Assembly: GCF_946190275.1 (NCBI RefSeq)
Contig: NZ_CAMHZQ010000015.1
Coordinates: forward strand, 1-43,642
DNA length: 43,642 nt
Direction: 5' to 3'
From: Streptococcus mitis
GTDB lineage: Bacteria; Bacillota; Bacilli; Lactobacillales; Streptococcaceae
Of the stretch, positions 35,714 to 43,642 are shown piece after piece. The position numbers were made by a program, and so were the translations under genes. Below the pieces are notes generated by a model. It was not told where the DNA came from, ran no database searches, and was given only the letters and a program-made list of their open reading frames with translations. The number at the start of each line of letters is the position of its first letter. Position 1 is the stretch's first letter.

Positions 35714-37795
35714 TTAGTCTTCACCTTTGTTTTTCTTAATGATTTCTTCTTGTACTGACTTAGGTACATCTTCGTAGTGGTCAAATACCATCATGAATGT
35801 ACCACGTCCTTGAGATGCAGAACGAAGAACTGTTGCGTAACCGAACATTTCAGCAAGTGGAACGTAAGCACGAACGATTTGGCTGTTACCGTGTGCTTCC
35901 ATACCATCAACACGTCCACGACGAGCAGTTACGTGACCCATAACATCACCAAGGTTTTCTTCTGGAACAGTGATTGTCACAAGCATCATTGGCTCAAGGA
36001 TAGCTGGTTGCGCTGATTTAGCAGCTTCTTTAAGAGCAAGTGAAGCCGCGATCTTGAAGGCAGTTTCAGATGAGTCGACATCGTGGTATGAACCATCGTA
36101 AAGCTTAGCTTTAACGTCAACCATTGGGTAACCTGCAAGAACACCGTTAGCCATAGATTCTACCAAACCTTTTTCAACCGCTGGGATAAATTCACGAGGA
36201 ACCACACCACCGACGATTGCGTTTTCGAATTCGAATCCTTTACCTTCTTCGTTTGGAGTAAATTCAATCCATACATCACCGAATTGACCTTTACCACCAG
36301 ACTGACGTTTGAAGAATCCACGTGCTTGAGTAGAAGCGCGGAATGTTTCACGGTAAGATACTTGAGGAGCACCTACGTTCGCTTCAACTTTGAACTCACG
36401 ACGCATACGGTCAACAAGGACGTCAAGGTGAAGCTCACCCATACCAGAGATAACTGTTTCACCAGTTTCAACGTTTGTTTCAACGCGGAATGTTGGATCT
36501 TCTTCAGCCAATTTTTGAAGGGCGATACCCATCTTGTCTTGGTCAGCTTTAGATTTTGGCTCAACCATCAATTGGATAACTGGTTCTGGAACGTTGATTG
36601 ACTCAAGGATGATTTTAGCTTTTTCATCTGTCAATGAGTCACCAGTTGTAGTATCTTTCAAACCAACGGCAGCAGCGATATCACCTGAGTAAACAGTGTC
36701 GATTTCTTGACGGCTGTTAGCGTGCATTTGAAGGATACGTCCGATACGTTCACGTTTACCTTTAGAAGTGTTCAATACGTAAGAACCTGATTGAAGAACA
36801 CCTGAGTAAACACGGAAGAATGTCAAACGACCTACGAATGGGTCTGTCATGATCTTGAAGGCAAGAGCTGCAAATGGCTCTTCATCAGATGCTGGACGAG
36901 TTTCTTCTTCGTCTGTATCTGGGTTGATACCTTTAATTGCTGGGATGTCAAGTGGGCTTGGAAGGTAGTCGATAACCGCATCAAGCATCAATTGAACACC
37001 TTTGTTCTTGAAGGCAGAACCACACAATACTGGGAAGAATTCAACGTTGATAGTCGCTTTACGGATACCAGCTTTCAATTCTTCGTTAGTGATTTCTTCA
37101 CCTTCAAGGTATTTCATCATCAATTCTTCGTCAGTTTCAGCAACTGCTTCGATCAATTTTTCACGGTATTCTTGTGCTTGGTCAAGGTATTCAGCTGGGA
37201 TGTCTTCTTCAAGGATATCTGTACCAAGGTCGTTAGTATAGATTTCAGCTTTCATCTTGATCAAGTCGATGATACCACGGAAGTCATCTTCAGAACCGAT
37301 TGGCAATTGGATTGGGTGTGCATTTGCTTGAAGACGATCGTGAAGTGTGCTTACAGAGTAAAGGAAGTCAGCACCGATTTTGTCCATTTTGTTGGCAAAT
37401 ACGATACGTGGAACTCCGTACTCAGTTGCTTGACGCCAAACTGTTTCAGTTTGAGGTTCAACACCTGATTGTGAATCAAGAACGGTAACCGCACCATCCA
37501 ATACACGAAGAGAACGTTGTACTTCGATTGTGAAGTCCACGTGTCCTGGTGTGTCGATGATGTTTACGCGGTGGTTGTTCCATTGAGCTGTTGTCGCAGC
37601 AGATGTGATAGTGATACCACGTTCTTGCTCTTGCTCCATCCAGTCCATTTGTGACGCACCTTCGTGAGTTTCACCGATTTTGTGGATTTTACCAGTGTAG
37701 TAAAGAATACGCTCAGTAGTTGTTGTTTTACCAGCATCGACGTGAGCCATGATACCGATATTACGAGTTTTTTCAAGTGAAAATTCGCGTGCCAT
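35714..37795 (-). CDS. fusA: Elongation factor G
   Basis: 693 residues, the standard EF-G length. GTPase motifs: [15 protein letters not shown] (P-loop), RGITITSAA (switch I), DTPGHVDF (G3), NKMDK (G4). Domain IV carries the loop of translocase EF-G ([21 protein letters not shown]). It drives translocation on the ribosome. It lies downstream of rpsL-rpsG but with its own terminator-promoter pair in the 394-nt gap, so it need not depend on them. RBS AGGAGA, 11 nt before ATG. Confidence 0.98.
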   Translation of the reverse strand: MAREFSLEKTRNIGIMAHVDAGKTTTTERILYYTGKIHKIGETHEGASQMDWMEQEQERGITITSAATTAQWNNHRVNIIDTPGHVDFTIEVQRSLRVLDGAVTVLDSQSGVEPQTETVWRQATEYGVPRIVFANKMDKIGADFLYSVSTLHDRLQANAHPIQLPIGSEDDFRGIIDLIKMKAEIYTNDLGTDILEEDIPAEYLDQAQEYREKLIEAVAETDEELMMKYLEGEEITNEELKAGIRKATINVEFFPVLCGSAFKNKGVQLMLDAVIDYLPSPLDIPAIKGINPDTDEEETRPASDEEPFAALAFKIMTDPFVGRLTFFRVYSGVLQSGSYVLNTSKGKRERIGRILQMHANSRQEIDTVYSGDIAAAVGLKDTTTGDSLTDEKAKIILESINVPEPVIQLMVEPKSKADQDKMGIALQKLAEEDPTFRVETNVETGETVISGMGELHLDVLVDRMRREFKVEANVGAPQVSYRETFRASTQARGFFKRQSGGKGQFGDVWIEFTPNEEGKGFEFENAIVGGVVPREFIPAVEKGLVESMANGVLAGYPMVDVKAKLYDGSYHDVDSSETAFKIAASLALKEAAKSAQPAILEPMMLVTITVPEENLGDVMGHVTARRGRVDGMEAHGNSQIVRAYVPLAEMFGYATVLRSASQGRGTFMMVFDHYEDVPKSVQEEIIKKNKGED

Positions 37796-37833
37796 GAGGT
37801 TTGTTTCTCCTATTTATTTTTGATTTCTATTCT

Positions 37834-37842
37834 ATTATAACA
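37834..37842 (-). promoter_or_regulatory. fusA extended -10 promoter
   Basis: TGT-TATAAT on the minus strand (-10 at 37834-37839); no convincing -35. The leader is about 30 nt. Confidence 0.7.
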
Positions 37843-37855
37843 CGATTTTAATAAA

Positions 37856-37880
37856 AACGGATAGGCAGGACCTACCCGTT
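37856..37880 (-). terminator. Terminator before fusA (end of rpsL-rpsG unit)
   Basis: 10-nt arms AACGG(G/A)TAGG / CCTA(T/C)CCGTT, all paired except one G-U on the minus strand, 5-nt loop, followed by TTTTTATT. Confidence 0.8.
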
Positions 37881-37907
37881 CTCAATATTTTCATGCTATT
37901 GTTGGTT

Positions 37908-37959
37908 TCAACTTACGAGATGGTAAGTTGAGTTGAACTCGGGCTAGAGTTAGCTAGCC
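37908..37959 (-). other. Two hairpins in the rpsG-fusA gap
   Basis: TCAACTTAC / GTAAGTTGA (37908-37931), 9-bp perfect stem with a 6-nt loop, and GGCTAG / CTAGCC (37942-37959), 6-bp perfect stem with a 6-nt loop. They lie between the tandem stem-loop repeats and the terminator. No reading frame covers them. Confidence 0.6.
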
Positions 37960-37984
37960 GATTTGAGCCGGAACGGGATACTGT

Positions 37985-38042
37985 GTGAAAAAGATAAACT
38001 TCCTTGTATTCGTCGAATACTGCGTCAGTTTCCTATTTTCAC
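37985..38042 (-). repeat. Structured repeat RNA, copy 2
   Basis: 58 nt that fold on the minus strand into three stacked stems: outer GTGAAAA / TTTTCAC, middle AAACT / AGTTT, apical GTATTC / GAATAC (GAC loop). TAGG faces ATCT between the outer and middle stems, and GA faces GA next to the middle stem. Same architecture as 38100-38158. Confidence 0.75.
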
Positions 38043-38099
38043 CTTGCATCCTTACCGTTCCTAGCATCATGATTTAGTTGAGCTCAAGCTAAAAGTCTG

Positions 38100-38158
38100 G
38101 AGAAAAAGATGAATCTCATTGGTTGCAATCGCAACCTGCTTCGATTCCCTATTTTCTC
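38100..38158 (-). repeat. Structured repeat RNA, copy 1
   Basis: 59 nt, 31 nt after the rpsG stop codon: outer stem GAGAAAA / TTTTCTC, middle GAATC / GATTC, apical GGTTGC / GCAACC (GATT loop). The internal loops TAGG/ATCT and GA-AGCA/AAT-GA nearly match copy 2. The paired bases differ from copy 2 in compensatory fashion. Confidence 0.75.
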
Positions 38159-38189
38159 TGGGACTTTCTTAACGCTTTCGCATCCTATC

Positions 38190-38660
38190 TTACCAACGGA
38201 AGTGTGCAAATGCACGGTTAGCTTCAGCCATACGGTGAGTGTCTTCACGTTTCTTAACAGCTGCACCAGTGTTGTTAGCAGCATCCAAGATTTCTTTTGC
38301 AAGACGGTCTTGCATTGTGTGTTCACCGCGAAGACGAGCGATTGTTACCAACCAACGAAGTCCAAGTGTTGTACGACGTTCTGGACGAACTTCAACTGGA
38401 ACTTGGTAGTTAGATCCACCAACACGACGTGCACGTACTTCAAGTACAGGCATGATGTTTTCCATAGCTGTTTCAAATACTTCAAGTGCATCGTTGCCAG
38501 TAGCTTCTTTGATTTGCTCAAAAGCACCGTAAACGATTGAAGCAGCTGTACCACGTTTACCGTCAAGCATAACGCGGTTGATAAGACGAGTAACTAGTTG
38601 TGAATTGTAAAGCGGATCTGGCAATACGTCACGTTTTGGAGCTCTATTTTTACGACTCAT
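38190..38660 (-). CDS. rpsG: 30S ribosomal protein S7
   Basis: 156 residues, full length: [20 protein letters not shown] at the start, [15 protein letters not shown], and [20 protein letters not shown]7 nucleates assembly of the 30S head and binds 16S rRNA; in some bacteria it represses its own operon. 19 nt downstream of rpsL. Confidence 0.98.
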
Positions 38661-38679
38661 TTCTCTTTATCCCCTTTCC

Positions 38680-39093
38680 TTATGCTTTTGGACGTTTAGT
38701 ACCGTATTTAGAACGGCCTTGTTTACGATCGTTAACACCTGCAGTATCAAGTGCACCACGGACGATATGGTAACGTACCCCTGGAAGGTCTTTTACACGT
38801 CCACCACGAAGAAGCACCACGCTGTGCTCTTGCAAGTTGTGTCCGATACCTGGGATGTAGGCAGTAACTTCGATAAGGTTGCTCAAACGTACACGAGCGA
38901 ATTTACGAAGGGCTGAGTTAGGTTTTTTAGGTGTCATTGTTCCAACACGAGTTGCAACACCACGTTTTTGTGGTGAAGAAACGTTTGTTTGAACTTTTTT
39001 ATGACTGTTGTAACCAACGTTCAAAGCTGGTGATTTAGATTTTTCTACTTTTGATTTACGCGGTTTGCGAACCAATTGGTTAATTGTAGGCAT
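38680..39093 (-). CDS. rpsL: 30S ribosomal protein S12
   Basis: 137 residues, starting [13 protein letters not shown] and ending GTKRPKA. The decoding-centre loops [13 protein letters not shown] and [12 protein letters not shown] are in wild-type form, including the lysine of TPKKPN whose replacement gives streptomycin resistance, so no such mutation is seen. First gene of the rpsL-rpsG unit. Confidence 0.98.
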   Translation of the reverse strand: MPTINQLVRKPRKSKVEKSKSPALNVGYNSHKKVQTNVSSPQKRGVATRVGTMTPKKPNSALRKFARVRLSNLIEVTAYIPGIGHNLQEHSVVLLRGGRVKDLPGVRYHIVRGALDTAGVNDRKQGRSKYGTKRPKA

Positions 39094-39125
39094 CTACATT
39101 CTCCTGTGTTTTTTTTATTTTTGGT

Positions 39126-39195
39126 GATGATACACTTGGTGACAGCTATCATCTGTGTGTACTTTTGCAACATTTGTCAGCACGTCCCTGTACAC
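39126..39195 (-). promoter_or_regulatory. Structured rpsL leader
   Basis: The 130-nt leader contains two stems on the minus strand: GTGTAC / GTACAC (39190-39195 with 39157-39162) and GATGATA / TATCATC (39147-39153 with 39126-39132). This might be an autoregulatory site for a ribosomal protein; no known leader is recognised. Confidence 0.5.
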
Positions 39196-39230
39196 TCTTG
39201 AGAGACCAAAAGTAAAAAGTACCGTCTATT

Positions 39231-39260
39231 ATTGTAACAAAATTTTCCATTGGTTGTCAA
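39231..39260 (-). promoter_or_regulatory. rpsL-rpsG promoter
   Basis: Consensus TTGACA (39255-39260), 18 nt, TGT-TACAAT (extended; -10 at 39231-39236), minus strand. A strong promoter, as expected for ribosomal genes. Confidence 0.88.
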
Positions 39261-39310
39261 GATATTTTTCTTTTTTATTCTTAATTTTAGCTCTTTTGTG
39301 GTGCTCCCCC

Positions 39311-39341
39311 CAAAAAGAAAAAGGAGGAATCCCACCCTCCT
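39311..39341 (-). terminator. Terminator of the HK/RR operon
   Basis: AGGAGG / CCTCCT, 6-bp stem, 8-nt loop, then TTTTTCTTTTT on the minus strand. The rest of the gap up to the rpsL promoter is AT-rich with nothing else seen. Confidence 0.75.
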
Positions 39342-39408
39342 AAAGTTAGTATTGTTCCATTCAATCCCATCAATTTTAACACATAATGTTCAGAAAAATA
39401 TTATATCA

Positions 39409-41106
<1,698 letters not shown>

Positions 41107-41107
<1 letters not shown>

Positions 41108-41844
41108 TAAGCATTCTCCTTATGACCTTGAAGGTAAATGGTCAAACCAAACAAAACTGCTGAAAAAACAAGTAGATAAACTGTGGCTGATAGATTGATG
41201 CCACCCTCATTTAAGAAGGTCTTGAGCAACTCCATCAACTGATAAGTTGGTAGGCACTTCCCGATTGCTTGCATCCAGTCTGGAAATAAAGAGATGGGCA
41301 TCCAGAGTCCGCCTAAAACAGCCAAGCCTAGATAGAGAAGATTGCCCACGACAGACATCAGCTGACTAGAAGGCAAGAGTGTCAAGGTCAAGCCAAGCGC
41401 TACAAAAGCTACACTTCCTACTATCAGCAAGAACGCAGCCCCAATCCAGCTTCCTAAAGACATATCCACACCTCTGACCAAGTGCCCAACTGAGAAAACC
41501 ACCAAGATTGAGACCAAATAATCAACCATCATACTTGTTATCTTTGATAGATAATATTCTACCATATTTACAGGGGTATGGCGTAATGTTTTCTGCCAGT
41601 TGTTGATTTTATCGGTATGTAAAACAGCTGGGAATGAAAACATAGCTGTCGACATCATGGAAAAGGCAGTCATGGAGATGAGGTAATCACGCATAAAATT
41701 AGCCGGTCCACCTGGTGTGTCCTGGTACATGCCTGAAAAGAATAAATAGAATGCTGTCGGCATCCCTACGGATAATAGATAATAGACTAATTGTCGTTTG
41801 GTCAATAGAAATTCTATCTTGTTTAGTGCGGTCCATCGTTTCAT
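41107..41844 (-). CDS. ABC-2 type exporter permease
   Basis: 245 residues, six hydrophobic segments, starting MKRWTALNKIEFLLTKRQLVYYLL. The family pattern includes the LPSSQLMSVVGNLLYLGLAVLGGLWMP segment. It forms the membrane part of an exporter with the ATPase encoded just upstream. An in-frame ATG exists at 41910, but GGGAG ahead of 41844, and the ATPase stop at 41846, favour the later start. The substrate is unknown; drugs, peptides or lipids are typical of ABC-2 exporters next to such kinases. Confidence 0.85.
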
Positions 41845-41845
41845 C

Positions 41846-42730
41846 TTAGTCATCTCCCTTTTGTGTTTCTTCAAAGATTGTATCCAGTAAGCTACGATTA
41901 TTGACTTCAATTTCTTGAATCCTACATCCTGCTTGCACTAACAGTTCCCAAAAAGCATCTGCTTCGCGTGTGACTACTTGTAGAGCATCCTGTTTTTGTG
42001 ACCAGTTTTCAACCAAGTTTGACTGTTCGACAACTTCCTTATATGCTAGAGGAAGGATAAAGTGCTTTTCAATCTCCTCACTGCGCATGGCTAGAGGTGT
42101 TGTATCGCGAATCAACTCTCCCTTATTCAAGACCAAGATTCGATCCGCAGTATGCTCTACCTCTTCGATATAATGGGACGAATAGAGGATGGTTACTCCC
42201 TGAGCTTTTAACTCCTGAACAATTTCCCAAAAGCGTTGACGAGTTGAAGTATCCATGGCAGCAGTTGGTTCATCTAAAAAGACAAGCTTTGGTCGCCCAA
42301 TCAAGGTCAAGACAAAAGAGAAGAGACGCTTTTGCCCGCCTGACAATTTTTCTGCAAATTGCTCTTTCTGTTGCTGTTCAAACTGCAATAGTTGATCGAT
42401 TTCTTGCTCGCTCAAAGGATTTGGATAAATACTTTGAAAGAAAGCAATCAACTCTTTAACCTTCAATTTCTGTACAATCACATTTTCTTGAGAGAGGTAA
42501 GCCCTAGTATAGTCTAACTTAGAACTCGTCACTGATAAACCTTGAATAGATACTTGACCGCTGGTAACCAGTTTATCTCCGAGCAAACAGTCCAGAAGTG
42601 TTGTCTTACCAGCACCATTGGGACCAATCAAGGCGACACATTCACCTTCAGCTACCTCAAAGGAAATATCCTTCAAAATAGCCTTGCTCTTGATGTTTTT
42701 ATTTAGGCTTTCTACCTTAATCATGTTCAT
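41846..42730 (-). CDS. ABC exporter ATP-binding protein
   Basis: 294 residues. Walker A GPNGAGKTT, Q-loop YLSQENV, signature LSGGQKRL, Walker B LVFLDEP and the switch His in YSSHYIEE are all present. A C-terminal ~80-residue extension is typical of DrrA/CcmA-type ATPases. It powers the ABC-2 permease downstream. RBS GGAGA 5 nt before ATG. Its start overlaps the end of the preceding small gene by 14 nt. Confidence 0.94.
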   Translation of the reverse strand: MNMIKVESLNKNIKSKAILKDISFEVAEGECVALIGPNGAGKTTLLDCLLGDKLVTSGQVSIQGLSVTSSKLDYTRAYLSQENVIVQKLKVKELIAFFQSIYPNPLSEQEIDQLLQFEQQQKEQFAEKLSGGQKRLFSFVLTLIGRPKLVFLDEPTAAMDTSTRQRFWEIVQELKAQGVTILYSSHYIEEVEHTADRILVLNKGELIRDTTPLAMRSEEIEKHFILPLAYKEVVEQSNLVENWSQKQDALQVVTREADAFWELLVQAGCRIQEIEVNNRSLLDTIFEETQKGDD

Positions 42731-42911
42731 GATATTCTCCTTTCAGCCACTCCTCTCCCATAGGAAAGGCGATAAAAATCATAAATCCTAGTCCCCAGGC
42801 ACCACGGATGAATTGGTGAAGGAAGGCTTGATCAAACCAACCTGTAAACATTTCTACCAACCATACCACTAGTGATAGTCCAATAAAAAGATAGAGAAAC
42901 GCTTTTTTCAT
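42717..42911 (-). CDS. Small two-span membrane protein of the exporter operon
   Basis: 64 residues. Helix 1 is LYLFIGLSLVVWLVEMF (about 6-22) and helix 2 AWGLGFMIFIAFPMG (about 38-52), with a charged tail (EEWLKGEYHEHD). ATGA overlap with the preceding gene and 14-nt overlap with the ATPase gene show translational coupling. I recognise no family; a role in the exporter or in sensing is inferred from position only. Confidence 0.82.
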   Translation of the reverse strand: MKKAFLYLFIGLSLVVWLVEMFTGWFDQAFLHQFIRGAWGLGFMIFIAFPMGEEWLKGEYHEHD

Positions 42912-43099
42912 TTTTCAAACTCCTTTTTCACATCTCTGACCAATTTCAAACCTTCTCTGATAAGCCAAGACATCATTCCAAAGCCAGCAAAAAGCTCCCA
43001 AGGAAAATGGTAGAAATCCTCATCCAATCCCGAAAACATGAGATAGGTCATAACTCCTGCTGCTACTAAACTCATTGCGACAATTACTTTATGTTTCAT
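42908..43099 (-). CDS. Small membrane protein, first gene of the exporter operon
   Basis: 63 residues from ATG 43099 (MKHKVIVAMSLVAAGVMTYLMFSG). One clear helix (about 4-23), a middle segment with FYHFPWELFAGFGMMSWL, and a basic/acidic tail (LVRDVKKEFEK). GGAGG 7 nt upstream fixes the start; the in-frame ATG at 43150 lies upstream of the promoter -10 and is rejected. No family recognised. Confidence 0.78.
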   Translation of the reverse strand: MKHKVIVAMSLVAAGVMTYLMFSGLDEDFYHFPWELFAGFGMMSWLIREGLKLVRDVKKEFEK

Positions 43100-43123
43100 T
43101 TTTTTCCTCCACTTGATACATCT

Positions 43124-43188
43124 AGTATAATTCTTTGAAGGTAGAATCACTAGAAGCTTCTGTCATGAGGAGATATGACAAATGTCAT
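43124..43188 (-). promoter_or_regulatory. Promoter and palindromic operator of the exporter-HK-RR operon
   Basis: TATACT -10 (43124-43129, minus) with no good -35, as in activator-dependent promoters. Upstream, ATGACA-2nt-TGTCAT (43175-43188) is a perfect palindrome centred about 64 nt before the start point. A third half-site, ATGACA on minus (43161-43166), lies about -46. This matches the size and symmetry of LuxR-type response-regulator sites. Confidence 0.6.
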
Positions 43189-43480
43189 AAAAAATTCTAT
43201 TCAAAATAAGCAAGATACACTATACAATAAAACATGAGGTAGAAAAGAATCTATAGTCACTTCCTTTATAGTGACATCAAATTCAATTCAAACTATAATG
43301 TAAACTAATACTTATTTAAAATCGTAATAGGAGCAATTTTTATAACATAAAAACATATACTATTGCCTCAACAGAAACTCTTCTATTGCTTTATTAAAAA
43401 TTTATAAGAGTTATAAAATCTGTTAAATTTCAATGTGTATAATTAACTACCGTATTTATTAAACAGGGTAAGAAACAAAA
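43189..43480. other. AT-rich intergenic region, no gene seen
   Basis: No convincing reading frame. One hairpin, GTCACT / AGTGAC (43256-43275, 6-bp stem, 8-nt loop), and several TATA-rich stretches. Nothing else recognised up to the tRNA terminator. Confidence 0.5.
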
Positions 43481-43507
43481 AAGAGAGAAGCAAACTGTTT
43501 CTCTCTT
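43481..43507 (-). terminator. Terminator downstream of tRNA-Pro
   Basis: AAGAGAGAA / TTCTCTCTT, perfect 9-bp stem, 9-nt loop, T run on the minus strand. Confidence 0.8.
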
Positions 43508-43569
43508 AATGTATATAATATCTAGTTAAATAAAAAAGATACGCTTACGTATCTCTTCTCTGTACTGAA

Positions 43570-43642
43570 TCGGGAAGACAGGATTCGAACCTGCGACACC
43601 TTGGTCCCAAACCAAGTACTCTACCAAGCTGAGCTACTTCCC
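43570..43642 (-). tRNA. tRNA-Pro (anticodon UGG), missing its first base
   Basis: On minus: acceptor GGGAAG (positions 2-7) pairs with CTTCCC. D-arm GCTC...GAGT, anticodon stem CTTGG / CCAAG with loop TTTGGGA, T-arm GCAGG-TTCGAATC-CTGT. The anticodon TGG reads proline codons. Position 1 should be C (pairing with G72) and lies one base beyond the window. A73 is followed by TTC, so CCA is not encoded. Confidence 0.95.

Noticed and set aside
36992..37468. 158-codon plus-strand frame opposite fusA, and similar long frames opposite polC (such as 32077-32787)
   Set aside because: Shadows of highly expressed genes with strong codon bias; no RBS or recognisable protein.
38680..39093. Streptomycin-resistance mutation in rpsL
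   Set aside because: The lysines of TPKKPN and GRVKDLPG are wild type.
43200..43480. Small gene or small RNA in the AT-rich gap before tRNA-Pro
   Set aside because: No RBS-supported frame, and the one 6-bp hairpin is not enough to call an RNA.

Overview
The window is low-GC Firmicute DNA that reads as a Streptococcus of the mitis/pneumoniae group. Gene sequences match that group closely (PolC, FusA, S12/S7, CcpA, PTS-Man EIIAB/C/D, the folP-folC-folE-folBK cluster). There are also four BOX elements, the modular boxA-boxB-boxC intergenic repeat typical of pneumococcus and its relatives. Most genes lie on the minus strand. The species cannot be fixed from this window alone.

Layout. 1-3551: the 5' part of a large YSIRK-type surface protein gene (minus), whose promoter carries a G9 tract between -35 and -10. 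3945-5789: a KimA-type potassium permease. 5786-6132: a BOX element between two ~71-bp direct repeats that carry terminators. 6156-8120: an orphan AliB-like oligopeptide-binding lipoprotein. 8259-10207: rpmH, an alanine-type aminotransferase and a small membrane protein. 10372-14452: a universal stress protein, a HAD-phosphatase/NTP-pyrophosphohydrolase fusion, type I asparaginase and ccpA. 14691-18717: a DUF960 protein and the folate cluster; folP carries a two-residue Tyr-Val tandem duplication of the kind linked to sulfonamide resistance. 18841-23422: a CPBP protease, a purine permease, a Cof phosphatase and a zinc alcohol dehydrogenase. 23657-26410: manLMN, with a cre-like site inside its promoter. 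26466-31115: pepC, rsuA, a GlsB-like protein, pepS, a 50-residue unknown protein and a DinJ/YafQ toxin-antitoxin pair. 31219-39093: polC, fusA, rpsG and rpsL. 39409-43099: a six-gene operon of two small membrane proteins, an ABC-2 exporter and a two-component system. 43570-43642: tRNA-Pro(UGG), cut by one base.

How the genes work together. The folate genes convert GTP to dihydrofolate through folE, folB/folK, folP and folC. ManLMN imports mannose, glucose and related hexoses, and its promoter looks like a target of the CcpA encoded in the same window. The HK/RR pair probably controls its own ABC exporter, because a 14-bp palindrome lies upstream of the operon promoter.

The observations most worth a second look are four. 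(1) The homopolymeric G9 spacer promoter could phase-vary the surface protein. (2) Two tandem stem-loops between rpsG and fusA share one three-stem architecture with compensatory changes in every stem; I do not recognise this RNA or repeat family. (3) The folP duplication. (4) The block from the fol genes to rpsL sits between ccpA and the HK/RR operon, which from memory is not the pneumococcal reference order.
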